Shown in pieces: positions 26,882 to 35,355 of a DNA stretch of 64,000 bases. The position numbers were made by a program, and so were the translations under genes. The notes under the pieces were generated by a model. It saw only the letters and a program-made list of their open reading frames with translations. It ran no database searches and had not been told where the DNA came from. The stretch covers positions 43,585 through 107,584 of the forward strand of contig CAMYXF010000008.1 of assembly GCA_947303185.1 (NCBI GenBank), read 5' to 3'. Origin of the DNA: an uncultured Clostridia bacterium (GTDB lineage Bacteria; Bacillota; Clostridia; Saccharofermentanales; Saccharofermentanaceae). The stretch's first letter is position 1; every line of letters begins with the position of its first letter.

Positions 26882-28363
26882 TTATACCCTCTTCGGTCTC
26901 GGATTTGTTCTCTCTGAGACCATCTTCTTTACAATGTATACGGTAATCGTAATAATAACCGCCTCAATAATAGCAATAACAAGGAAAACGTCAAACAAAT
27001 AAGAATACAAAAGCTCGGCTCTTTTATCCGCAAATCTGTATAGACTGATAGAACCCGTCGTCTTATCGATGTAGTAGAAATCAGCATTGCCGCCTTCATC
27101 AGCCATGTAGCAGATAAAATCACCATCAGCGTTCTGATATCCGTGCAATACAATCGAACCCGTATCCAAGTCAGTAGGCTTAAATTCATCCGGAAGACCG
27201 GAGTTGTTCGGAACGTCAACAACCTTCAGGATAGCCGAAGCTTCGATCACCGTATTCTCAGGGTCGTATCTGAGAACCGTTTTATCAGTGCTGTTATAGA
27301 AATAGAAACCCGGTGACTGCGTACCATCGAAAAGATAAAGCAGAACGCTGGTAACGCCGTCCCTTACATATGCAGGAACGCTGTAACCGTTGATGTATCT
27401 TGTAGTCTGCGTAAAGCCTTCAGGGATCGTAACATCATCAGGAGCATCAAGGAACGTGAAAGTGTTTCCTTCAAAGTCGACCAGCGATGCGTCCTCAGGA
27501 ACGTTACTTTCTTTACGCAATACATGGATCGTGTAATGCATGTGGCTGACACCGTCCTGCGCAGTAACGTTTACGTTGACGATGTTGTCACCCATGTTGA
27601 GATACTGGTTGCCGTCGATGATGACCGCAGCCCAGAGATTGTTCGCAAGTACTGAAACCTGGACCTCAGTAACTGAACGCTCAACGGAGCAGCTGTATTC
27701 TGTGATGTTGGGATTGAACTCAGGTGTGATCGTCGTTCCCCTGATCTTCAAAGAAGCGAGCGTGGCATCGCTTGATAATCCTGTTCTGATGATCGGCAGC
27801 GTAACTCCCGTTCCGACCTTTGCAGTAACAGAATCTTTAACTGAAGTAAACGTGCCTGTATCGCCGATCCAGCAGCTAACCTCACCGCTGCATTCAGGGT
27901 AAAGTCTTAAGACGATCGAGAACAACGTAACCTGGCTGTCTGAAGAAAATGATGTCGATACTATCTCATCACCGTTATCGTCAGTAGTTACGCTCATCAG
28001 CTGGTCCATGCCGCTGACAGAAAGAACACCAACCGTCTGGGTCTCGGTAAATACGTAATTCGACAGATCTTTTCCCTGTTCAAAGGAAACATACTCTGCC
28101 TTATCGGCATCGAAATTAAACTCGATGGGGCCGAATTCAGAGATGTTGGGGAAACAGTTTGCAACTACATCAACAATGACGATGTCACCAGGACCTACAT
28201 CGGTCCTTTTTGTAACAGCGGAAATGGTAACTTCGGTATCAGCTTTAACAGCTTCGCCGCCTGAAAAAGCAAGACAGAAAACAGCGGTAAAGACGAACGC
28301 AAACAAAGACGCTACGGCCTTTAATGTCAGTACACTGTTTTTCCTGTCAAATAGCTTTCTCAT
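26882..28363 (-). CDS. Surface protein with cohesin-like and cadherin-like domains
   Basis: 493 residues with a signal peptide (hydrophobic 13-35) and a C-terminal membrane helix near 453-480 followed by a basic tail. Residues about 42-190 resemble a cohesin fold (VGPGDIVIVDVVANCFPNIS, then EFNFDADKAEYVS). Residues about 195-285 resemble the cadherin-like beta-sandwich family (ATLASLKIRGTTITPEFNPN). The next region is unrecognised. Whether the first domain binds dockerins cannot be judged. The start overlaps the glucosaminidase-like gene as ATGA, so the two products are probably made together. Confidence 0.75.
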   Translation of the reverse strand: MRKLFDRKNSVLTLKAVASLFAFVFTAVFCLAFSGGEAVKADTEVTISAVTKRTDVGPGDIVIVDVVANCFPNISEFGPIEFNFDADKAEYVSFEQGKDLSNYVFTETQTVGVLSVSGMDQLMSVTTDDNGDEIVSTSFSSDSQVTLFSIVLRLYPECSGEVSCWIGDTGTFTSVKDSVTAKVGTGVTLPIIRTGLSSDATLASLKIRGTTITPEFNPNITEYSCSVERSVTEVQVSVLANNLWAAVIIDGNQYLNMGDNIVNVNVTAQDGVSHMHYTIHVLRKESNVPEDASLVDFEGNTFTFLDAPDDVTIPEGFTQTTRYINGYSVPAYVRDGVTSVLLYLFDGTQSPGFYFYNSTDKTVLRYDPENTVIEASAILKVVDVPNNSGLPDEFKPTDLDTGSIVLHGYQNADGDFICYMADEGGNADFYYIDKTTGSISLYRFADKRAELLYSYLFDVFLVIAIIEAVIITITVYIVKKMVSERTNPRPKRV

Positions 28364-30891
28364 TCCGGCAGATACCCGTAAGAATCCGGCATGTTGTTGT
28401 ATACAGGAATGACAAATTCAAAACCTGCATCAGTCATGCCAATCGCATCGTAACTTCTGTAATACCTCATACCTTCAGAATATGCCATCATGATGTTCTG
28501 GGCATACTGGTGATTGTATCTGTCAGTACCGTCATCAAGAACATCGAACTTCTGGAAATAGAGAGTGTTCTGGCCCTTGTCGATATAGCCGGTTGCGATC
28601 CAGACCGCGCCGCCCATGATTGCTCTTTCAACAGATGTCCAAGGTAAGAGATATGTTGCTTCGGTATCGGAAATTTCCTGGTCTTCCCAGTCCTTACCCC
28701 ACTGGGCGTATTTCGCGCCGTTGATTACAGCACCGCCAGGTTCTGTCGTAGCGTATGCTCCGATATTGTAATAGTTGTAGTAACCTTCATAACCTGTGAG
28801 ATCACCTCTGCACAATGCAGATTCACCTGAGTATCCCATCTCCTGGATGATCCTGCTCGCAAGGAAGTAAGGCGATACGCCGGCATTCTGACCTGCTTCG
28901 TAAATGATCTGCGCATAATCGTATTCAGGATCTCCGTCCATGAACGAACCTCTGATGATCTCTCTTACGCCGTCTACCGTGTGGACGTTGGGATCAAAGC
29001 CAAGAAGCTCAAATGAGAAGACCTTCTCAGGTGTCAGGAAGTTTCTCGGATCCATATAGTAACTTACAACTTCAGTCCTGCACATCATCCAGTCAGGCTT
29101 ATCGTAAACTTCGCTGTTAGGCTTAACAAAAGCCGGATAAGAAGAATACTGGATAAGGCTTCTTGCCTTGCTGTCTTCTGCTACTACTGCAGTATCAAAA
29201 GCAAGATTCGTGTAGTAAGGCGTGAAGATGTAATTGGGCTTGAGGCTATGGATAAGCCAGAGTCCGCTGTAGTAACTTGTCGGGAATTTTGAAAGAGTAT
29301 TCTCTTTGAAATCACCTTCGTCATTACCGTTGAGCAGGAAGAAATAATAGTTGTCGGAAGTGCCGTCAAATCCGGTGACGGTACATGTGATTACAGTCTC
29401 ACCTGAAGGAATGGTGTAGAGCTGGCCCTGATCAAGAATAGTCTCACTGCCGTTGGAAGTTGCCTTGATAGTTACGCTCGCGGAATATCCTTCAAGAGGC
29501 GTGCATCTGATAGCGATGTCCTTTGAACCTTCCATATAGTAAGCGTAATTACGGTTAAGGTAATCGAATTCAGGATAGATATCGAGGAACTGGTCAGGTG
29601 TGGAATCGTTGATGTAGCATCCGGACAAAGCTCCGTTGATCGGAATGATTCCGGCCTTCTTTCTCTCGACTTCATAAGTGACATTGTTCCTGTCTGTAAG
29701 TCTTAATCTTCCGCTGCCGTCATCTCCCGTAACAGCCATATAGCTTCCGTCAAAATAAGCGCACTCTCTGGACTGGATCATCGTGAAGTCGATGTCCTTT
29801 TCGATGTCGCTACCCGAGCCCGTTCTGCTTACGCAGATGTAATAGCAGTTGGATACTCCCGCAATGCCTGTCTCTTCTGCAACAGCTGCAGTGTCCTGCT
29901 TTTTGCCTCTGAGCATTGCATAAGGAATTCCGGTGTTCTCGTTGCTTCCGATAATGTTACCCTTGAGGTCATAAAGAGTTACCCTGATGTCATCGGAAAG
30001 CCCTGCGAAATCGATGTAGCAGTCGTCTTCACCGCAGTCGATCATGTACCATGCGTTATTGTTTCCGCTGGGGATAAGACCCTCAGCAACGGAGTTCGGA
30101 TAGATGGTAACTTTCTCAGGGATCGTTATCTCGCCTCCGGAGATTACCGTTCCTCTTCCGTCAGAACTTCTGATGAGAGCGTAAACTTCGTGTCTTCCGG
30201 GAGCGCAGTCTGCCGTATCCCAGGACAAAACGAAATCGCGGTAATCGGAATTGCCGCCGTTGTTATCGTTGAATTTCAGATATCCGTAATAAAGTGATCC
30301 GTCGACGAAAAAGTCCGTTCTTACTTCATCACCGGTAGCAGAATATGAACCTGCCGCTTCTCTGATTCCGACAGTGTACTGTTCGGGAGAATCGATGGTT
30401 GATTCAAGGGTAACGTTTGAGATAACGGAACCCTTTCTTGAAGGTGCTGAAGAAGCCTTAAGATCGCTGTTTTCAGAAGAGAGAGCCCTGTCGATCGCAG
30501 CAGCTCTCGTGGTGTTCTTCAGGTCATCCATAATAAATTGGACTTCATCCTGACGTGTCTCACCATAAATGACATAACTTAAGTCTTCCGCAAATCTCTC
30601 ATCGGTAACACCGGTAAGAAGATATTCGGGTGAAGTCATTACTGAAATTACATAGTCGCCGCAGGATACGAGGCCGTCTTTAACACGTGTCTTTGCAATC
30701 TTGATCTCCTCTTCAGAACTCGATGTCAGAAGGCCTGCACGCGCGACGATATCGTCTGCAGTTTTCAATGTCTTTTTGTCGGGTTCGTTTATTCCCGTAT
30801 CAATGCTCAGTACCGTTACGACGGAAGCCGCTATTGCAAGAAGTCCGCCGACAATGGCAACCGCAAAATACTCAGGACGTCTTTTAAACAT
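28360..30891 (-). CDS. Membrane-anchored glucosaminidase-like cell-wall protein
   Basis: 843 residues with an N-terminal membrane anchor (about 9-29). Residues about 70-120 (FAEDLSYVIYGE) look DUF4214-like. Several beta-rich segments follow. The C-terminal 200 residues match N-acetylglucosaminidase domains of Clostridia: VSPYFLASRIIQEMG with Glu684 as a candidate catalytic residue, GYEGYYNYYNIGAY, and NGAKYAQWG. It should cut peptidoglycan outside the cell. The stop of the YfbR-like gene lies three bases upstream, and the cohesin-like gene overlaps its end. Confidence 0.8.
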   Translation of the reverse strand: MFKRRPEYFAVAIVGGLLAIAASVVTVLSIDTGINEPDKKTLKTADDIVARAGLLTSSSEEEIKIAKTRVKDGLVSCGDYVISVMTSPEYLLTGVTDERFAEDLSYVIYGETRQDEVQFIMDDLKNTTRAAAIDRALSSENSDLKASSAPSRKGSVISNVTLESTIDSPEQYTVGIREAAGSYSATGDEVRTDFFVDGSLYYGYLKFNDNNGGNSDYRDFVLSWDTADCAPGRHEVYALIRSSDGRGTVISGGEITIPEKVTIYPNSVAEGLIPSGNNNAWYMIDCGEDDCYIDFAGLSDDIRVTLYDLKGNIIGSNENTGIPYAMLRGKKQDTAAVAEETGIAGVSNCYYICVSRTGSGSDIEKDIDFTMIQSRECAYFDGSYMAVTGDDGSGRLRLTDRNNVTYEVERKKAGIIPINGALSGCYINDSTPDQFLDIYPEFDYLNRNYAYYMEGSKDIAIRCTPLEGYSASVTIKATSNGSETILDQGQLYTIPSGETVITCTVTGFDGTSDNYYFFLLNGNDEGDFKENTLSKFPTSYYSGLWLIHSLKPNYIFTPYYTNLAFDTAVVAEDSKARSLIQYSSYPAFVKPNSEVYDKPDWMMCRTEVVSYYMDPRNFLTPEKVFSFELLGFDPNVHTVDGVREIIRGSFMDGDPEYDYAQIIYEAGQNAGVSPYFLASRIIQEMGYSGESALCRGDLTGYEGYYNYYNIGAYATTEPGGAVINGAKYAQWGKDWEDQEISDTEATYLLPWTSVERAIMGGAVWIATGYIDKGQNTLYFQKFDVLDDGTDRYNHQYAQNIMMAYSEGMRYYRSYDAIGMTDAGFEFVIPVYNNMPDSYGYLPE

Positions 30892-30894
30892 CTC

Positions 30895-31530
30895 TTACTC
30901 GTCCCTCCCGGTTATCTTATCCAAGGTATATCCGTATGAAGGAACGAAATGGTCCATGAAATACGTTGCTTCAGGCATGTTCATCTCTCTGATGATCTTA
31001 CCCGTGGAAGCTTTAGCGGCAGAGAACTCTGCGTTGCCGCTGCTCTCTTCCCTTAAGCACTTGATATAAGCTGCGATCTTATCTGCAGCCTTAACGAGCT
31101 TATGTGTAAGCTTCTCTTCTTCTGTTGAAAATGAAGGAGCCAGAAGATCAAGGTAAATGTCTCTCATCTCCTTGTCTTCGGGCAGAAGCTCAACGAGGCT
31201 TGCAGCAGCTTCGGATTCAACTTCCTTATACGCCTTTGTGATCTCTTTGTTGCGGTACTTGATCGGCGTCGGAAGATCTCCTGTTAAGATCTCCGTGCAG
31301 TCATGATAGAGCGCATATGCCTGGACCTTATAAGGGTCAAGTATAATTGCGCCTTCGTTATCCTTCTCGAACTTGTTGTGAAGGATAGTTAAGCAGTGTG
31401 CGATTACCGCAACGTCAAAACTGTGTTCTTTGATGTTCTCTGTTCTGCTGTTACGCATCAGTGCCCATCTTTCGATGTACTGCATGCGGTCGAGCATCGC
31501 GAAAAAACCGAATTCTTCCTTATTATCCAT
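30895..31530 (-). CDS. YfbR-like HD-domain 5'-deoxynucleotidase
   Basis: HD-superfamily protein. RTENIKEHSFDVAVIAH, then HDCTEILTGDLPTPIKY, match YfbR and related 5'-deoxyribonucleotidases that remove phosphate from dNMPs. The conserved His, HD and Asp ligands are present. The track begins at 31542, but the ATG at 31530 (MDNKEEFGFF) has GGAG six bases upstream and is preferred (211 residues). The 31542 ATG overlaps the dgt stop and remains possible. Pairing with dgt suggests joint control of deoxynucleotide pools. Confidence 0.88.
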   Translation of the reverse strand: MDNKEEFGFFAMLDRMQYIERWALMRNSRTENIKEHSFDVAVIAHCLTILHNKFEKDNEGAIILDPYKVQAYALYHDCTEILTGDLPTPIKYRNKEITKAYKEVESEAAASLVELLPEDKEMRDIYLDLLAPSFSTEEEKLTHKLVKAADKIAAYIKCLREESSGNAEFSAAKASTGKIIREMNMPEATYFMDHFVPSYGYTLDKITGRDE

Positions 31531-31541
31531 ATTTATCTCCA

Positions 31542-32771
31542 TCAGCTCTTATACATCTCGTTAAAGCAGCTTACGGCAAATGAATCCGTCATGCCCGCAA
31601 TGTAATCTGATACATAGATCGGGAGCGGTGTGTCGATGCCTGCTTTATATTCGGGATGGTTAGTTACAAATTCAGCAAACTTCCTGATCGATGATGACTT
31701 GGATTCTTTTGCCATCTCAAGATTCAGGACAGCCTGGTAGAAAGCATCGAAAAGACCTTCGAGCATTACGTCGCAGTACTTCTCATATGTCTGTACTTTC
31801 TGCGCCCTGTAGATCTTTGATACGTTCTCATTAAGTGTGTGCTCGAGAGCATCTCCTGCGTGATCGCTCATCATGATGCAGCCCTTGTCCATACTGTTCT
31901 CGATGATGTCCTGGACAAGGAAATTGATTATCTCGGAATTGGAGCTTCCCATGCCGTCGGCAACTACAGGAACATCAAATTCATTCGCGATAACGCCTGT
32001 TCTCAAAGCATCTTCGATATCTCTTCCGACATAAGCGATCTTATCTGCAAATCTGACAACGCAGCCTTCCAAAGTTGCGGGGCCCTTGCGGTTCTTTTTT
32101 GGGATCAGATATGAGAGATCTTCTTCTGTCTTATCCCTGCAGGGTTCAAGCTTTCTCTCGGAATAGTATTCGCCGCAGTGTGAGATGATTCCGTCTCTTA
32201 CTTCGAAAGTAAGGTTAAGGCCGTCTTTGCCGTTTCTCTTTTCGAGGATGTTCAATACACGAAGGCCGTTGGATTCATGCTCGAAATAAAGCTTGCTGTC
32301 GATCTCTTTAAGCTTCTTGTTGAGGATCCTCTCACCGCTGTGACCGAACGGAGTATGTCCGACATCGTGGCCAAGTGCGATTGCCCTGATGAGATCTGTA
32401 TTGAGGTTCAGTGCGTTTCCGATCGTGGAAGCAATGTAGTCAACGTAAATAACGTGCTCAAGTCTGGAACAGATGTGATCGTTCGCGGGATTGAAGAAGA
32501 CCTGTGTCTTGTGCTTTAAGCGTCTGAAGGCCTGTGAATAGATGATCCTTCCCATGTCGCGCTCGAAGCAGTTTCTGATGTCGCCGTCACTTTCAGGATC
32601 GACCCTGCCCCTGGATCCGGAGCACTTGGTCGCATTGACACTGAGGATCTTGTCTTTCTGATCCTGCAGCATCTTTATCTTGGCTCTTGTAGCCTCTGAT
32701 ATCTTATCCGACTTTCCGATACAGGCTATGCTGTCGGCATAAAGGTCCTGAAAGCTGAGATTATCTGACAT
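31542..32771 (-). CDS. dgt: Deoxyguanosinetriphosphate triphosphohydrolase-like protein
   Basis: 409 residues of the dNTPase HD family, cleaving dNTPs to nucleoside plus triphosphate. Key stretches are IIYSQAFRRLKHKTQVF, the HD site in LGHDVGHTPFGHSGE, and RFADKIAYVGRDIEDA. Substrate preference cannot be told. A TATAAT lies 30-40 bases upstream without a good -35. Confidence 0.92.
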   Translation of the reverse strand: MSDNLSFQDLYADSIACIGKSDKISEATRAKIKMLQDQKDKILSVNATKCSGSRGRVDPESDGDIRNCFERDMGRIIYSQAFRRLKHKTQVFFNPANDHICSRLEHVIYVDYIASTIGNALNLNTDLIRAIALGHDVGHTPFGHSGERILNKKLKEIDSKLYFEHESNGLRVLNILEKRNGKDGLNLTFEVRDGIISHCGEYYSERKLEPCRDKTEEDLSYLIPKKNRKGPATLEGCVVRFADKIAYVGRDIEDALRTGVIANEFDVPVVADGMGSSNSEIINFLVQDIIENSMDKGCIMMSDHAGDALEHTLNENVSKIYRAQKVQTYEKYCDVMLEGLFDAFYQAVLNLEMAKESKSSSIRKFAEFVTNHPEYKAGIDTPLPIYVSDYIAGMTDSFAVSCFNEMYKS

Positions 32772-32822
32772 CAGTTATAGTCTCCTTTTAAAGCACATTA
32801 TGTAATTATACTACATTACACA

Positions 32823-35258
32823 CTACGCTTTCTTTAGTCCTGCGGCGTTGGCAAGCATATTCTTGCGCATTCCGTCGAAATCGACCGTTATGAGAGCATC
32901 GCCTCCGACAGGTTCGACCTTGAGTATGACTCCTTCGCCGAATCTCGGATGGACGACATTCATGCCCACGACGATCTCATCAGGCTTAAGCTGTCCTTCG
33001 CGTGAGGCAGAAGGCTTCTTCTCCTGCGTAAACTGTGACTTGATCGCGGATGCGATCGACTTCTTGGATTTCTCCCTGTTGCTCTCTCCTTCCGGAACTT
33101 CCTTGGGAGTCTCCCTCTTGGAACCCATGAGGTAAAGCAGTTCGGGATTGATCTCTTTTATGAATCTTGAAGGCTGGTTGCAGTTGGTCTGACCGAAGAG
33201 CATTCTCTGTCTCGAAAGCACGATGAACAGATTCTTCTTTGCTCTCGTGATAGCAACATACATGAGTCTTCTTTCTTCTTCCGTATCCTCAACGCTCTGG
33301 ACGGATCTGTAACTCGGGAAAACGCCTTCTTCAAGACCGATTATGAATACGGCACCGAACTCAAGACCTTTCGCACTGTGGATGGACATGAGCTTTACGT
33401 AGTCGTCGTTATCGTCGTAGTCATCACCTTCCGTGAAGAGTGATGCGTTCTCAAGATAAAGTCCGAGTATTCCTTCCGTGGTATCAGCCGTAGCTGTATC
33501 AAAGAAGAAATCGTCATCAACTTCAACAGGGAAACCGTCTCCGTCGTCAATCTCAAGATTATCCATGTCGACGGGTTCAGCACGGTGTGCCTTGTCGTAT
33601 TCCTTGGCTTCAGACAAAAGCTCCTTCAGGTTCTCGACCCTGTCGATGATGTCGCCCTTCTTCTCGCGCTGCTCGGTGATCTCTTCGATGATGCCTGATT
33701 CGTTCTCGACATAGTCAACGAACTGCGCAAAATCCATATCGTTCTCTTTGAGCCTGTCTCTCATTGAATTAATGAGATCAGTAAACAAGCCTATCTTCGA
33801 TGCTGACCTTACGAGTTCAGGATAATCCACCGCGTGCATCGCGCACTCGAACATGCTGATGTTGTCGTTTATCGCATACTGTCTGATCTTCTCGATTGTT
33901 GTATCACCGATACCTCTCTTAGGCACATTGATGATTCTCTCGAATGCAATGTTATCCTTCGGATCGTTAATGAGCTTCAGATAAGCGAGGATATCCTTGA
34001 TCTCCTTACGGTCATAGAACCTCATACCGCCATAGACCCTGAAAGGAATTCCGAGATTATGGAGCGTGGTTTCTATGTTACGTGAAAGAGCATTCATTCT
34101 GTAAAGGACAGCGCAGTCTGAATACTTAAACTTGCCCTTGTCAGCCATCATCTTGATGGTCCTTCCGACAAAGTCAGCTTCGCCGTTACTCGTGTCGGCA
34201 TTCATTACGATGATCTTCTCACCTGCATCGCCTTCAGTCCTTAAGCGCTTGCTCTTACGCTTTGTGTTGTTTGCGATGACGCAGTTTGCGGCATCAAGGA
34301 TCGTCTTTGTCGAACGGTAATTTTCTTCGAGCTTGATGACGCTGGCGCCCGGGAAATCCTTCTCGAATTTAAGGATGAGTCTTACGTCAGCGCCTCTGAA
34401 CGAATAGATGGACTGGTCGTCGTCACCTACTACGCAGATATTGCCGTTGCCTGATGCGAGCTGCATTACCGCGCGGTACTGGGGCATGTTCGTATCCTGA
34501 TACTCATCGACCATGATGTATCTGAACTTGTTTCTATAGAGCTCCCTGATGTCGGGATTGCTCTCCAAAAGTTTTACCATGTTGACGAGGATATCGTCGA
34601 AGTCCATCGCGTTATTAGCAAGGAGCTTTTCCTGATATCTCTTGTAGATCCTTGCAACTACGCCAAGGAAATATTCCTTGCCTGCAAGGAGCGAATATTC
34701 TTCAACATCGATGAACTTGTTCTTTGCGTTGGAAATCTCATTCTGGACAGATTTGGGCTTGAACTGGCTGTCAGCAATATCAAGCTCTTTCATCGCTTCC
34801 TTGACGAGCTTTAACTGGTCATCGGTATCGATAATGGAGAAGTTCTTCGTATAGCCTAAAAGCTCTGCATGTCTTCTTAACAGCCTTGCGAAAATGCTGT
34901 GGAACGTGCCGCACCAGATATACTTGGAGCGGTCACCTACAAGGCCTTCGATTCTCTGGCGCATCTCGTTTGCTGCCTTGTTGGTAAACGTGATCGCAAG
35001 AATGGATGAAGGAGCAACATTATGCTTCCTCATCATGTAGGCAATACGGTATGTGATAACTCTGGTCTTACCTGAGCCCGCGCCTGCAAGAATAAGCAGA
35101 GGACCGTCAAGATGAGTTACGGCCTGACGCTGCTCATTGTTAAGGCCGACCAGGAGCTCATCCGCATCCTGGTCAAAAGCCTCATTAGGGCTCTGACCAT
35201 ATATATTCTCAAGATCTCTGAAGAACTCGTCTGAATTGCTGAAATTATCGTCTGACAA
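32823..35258 (-). CDS. pcrA: ATP-dependent DNA helicase PcrA (UvrD/Rep family)
   Basis: 811 residues, superfamily 1A helicase. Motif I is LAGAGSGKT near residue 60, motif Ia TFTNKAANEM, motif II VDEYQDTN, motif III GDDDQSIYSFRGA, motif IV LEENYRS, and motif VI VAITRAKKNLF. The C-terminal Tudor-like tail (VVHPRFGEGVI) for polymerase contact is present. An acidic insert near 560-610 is Asp-rich. The start is TTG (35258) with GGGAG nine bases upstream. It heads the long minus-strand run. Confidence 0.95.
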   Translation of the reverse strand: MSDDNFSNSDEFFRDLENIYGQSPNEAFDQDADELLVGLNNEQRQAVTHLDGPLLILAGAGSGKTRVITYRIAYMMRKHNVAPSSILAITFTNKAANEMRQRIEGLVGDRSKYIWCGTFHSIFARLLRRHAELLGYTKNFSIIDTDDQLKLVKEAMKELDIADSQFKPKSVQNEISNAKNKFIDVEEYSLLAGKEYFLGVVARIYKRYQEKLLANNAMDFDDILVNMVKLLESNPDIRELYRNKFRYIMVDEYQDTNMPQYRAVMQLASGNGNICVVGDDDQSIYSFRGADVRLILKFEKDFPGASVIKLEENYRSTKTILDAANCVIANNTKRKSKRLRTEGDAGEKIIVMNADTSNGEADFVGRTIKMMADKGKFKYSDCAVLYRMNALSRNIETTLHNLGIPFRVYGGMRFYDRKEIKDILAYLKLINDPKDNIAFERIINVPKRGIGDTTIEKIRQYAINDNISMFECAMHAVDYPELVRSASKIGLFTDLINSMRDRLKENDMDFAQFVDYVENESGIIEEITEQREKKGDIIDRVENLKELLSEAKEYDKAHRAEPVDMDNLEIDDGDGFPVEVDDDFFFDTATADTTEGILGLYLENASLFTEGDDYDDNDDYVKLMSIHSAKGLEFGAVFIIGLEEGVFPSYRSVQSVEDTEEERRLMYVAITRAKKNLFIVLSRQRMLFGQTNCNQPSRFIKEINPELLYLMGSKRETPKEVPEGESNREKSKKSIASAIKSQFTQEKKPSASREGQLKPDEIVVGMNVVHPRFGEGVILKVEPVGGDALITVDFDGMRKNMLANAAGLKKA

Positions 35259-35292
35259 AGCAATTTTCTCCCTAAATAAATCGATTTAAGTG

Positions 35293-35301
35293 ATTATATC
35301 A
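35293..35301 (-). promoter_or_regulatory. Extended -10 promoter for pcrA
   Basis: TGATATAAT on the minus strand, 34 bases before the TTG start of pcrA, with no convincing -35. It fits the TGnTATAAT pattern also seen for radA and the PP2C-like gene. Confidence 0.45.
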
Positions 35302-35355
35302 GTTGTGCGGTGTCCTGACCTTCAATTAATAGGACAGTTTTCGGCAGGCCGCAGA

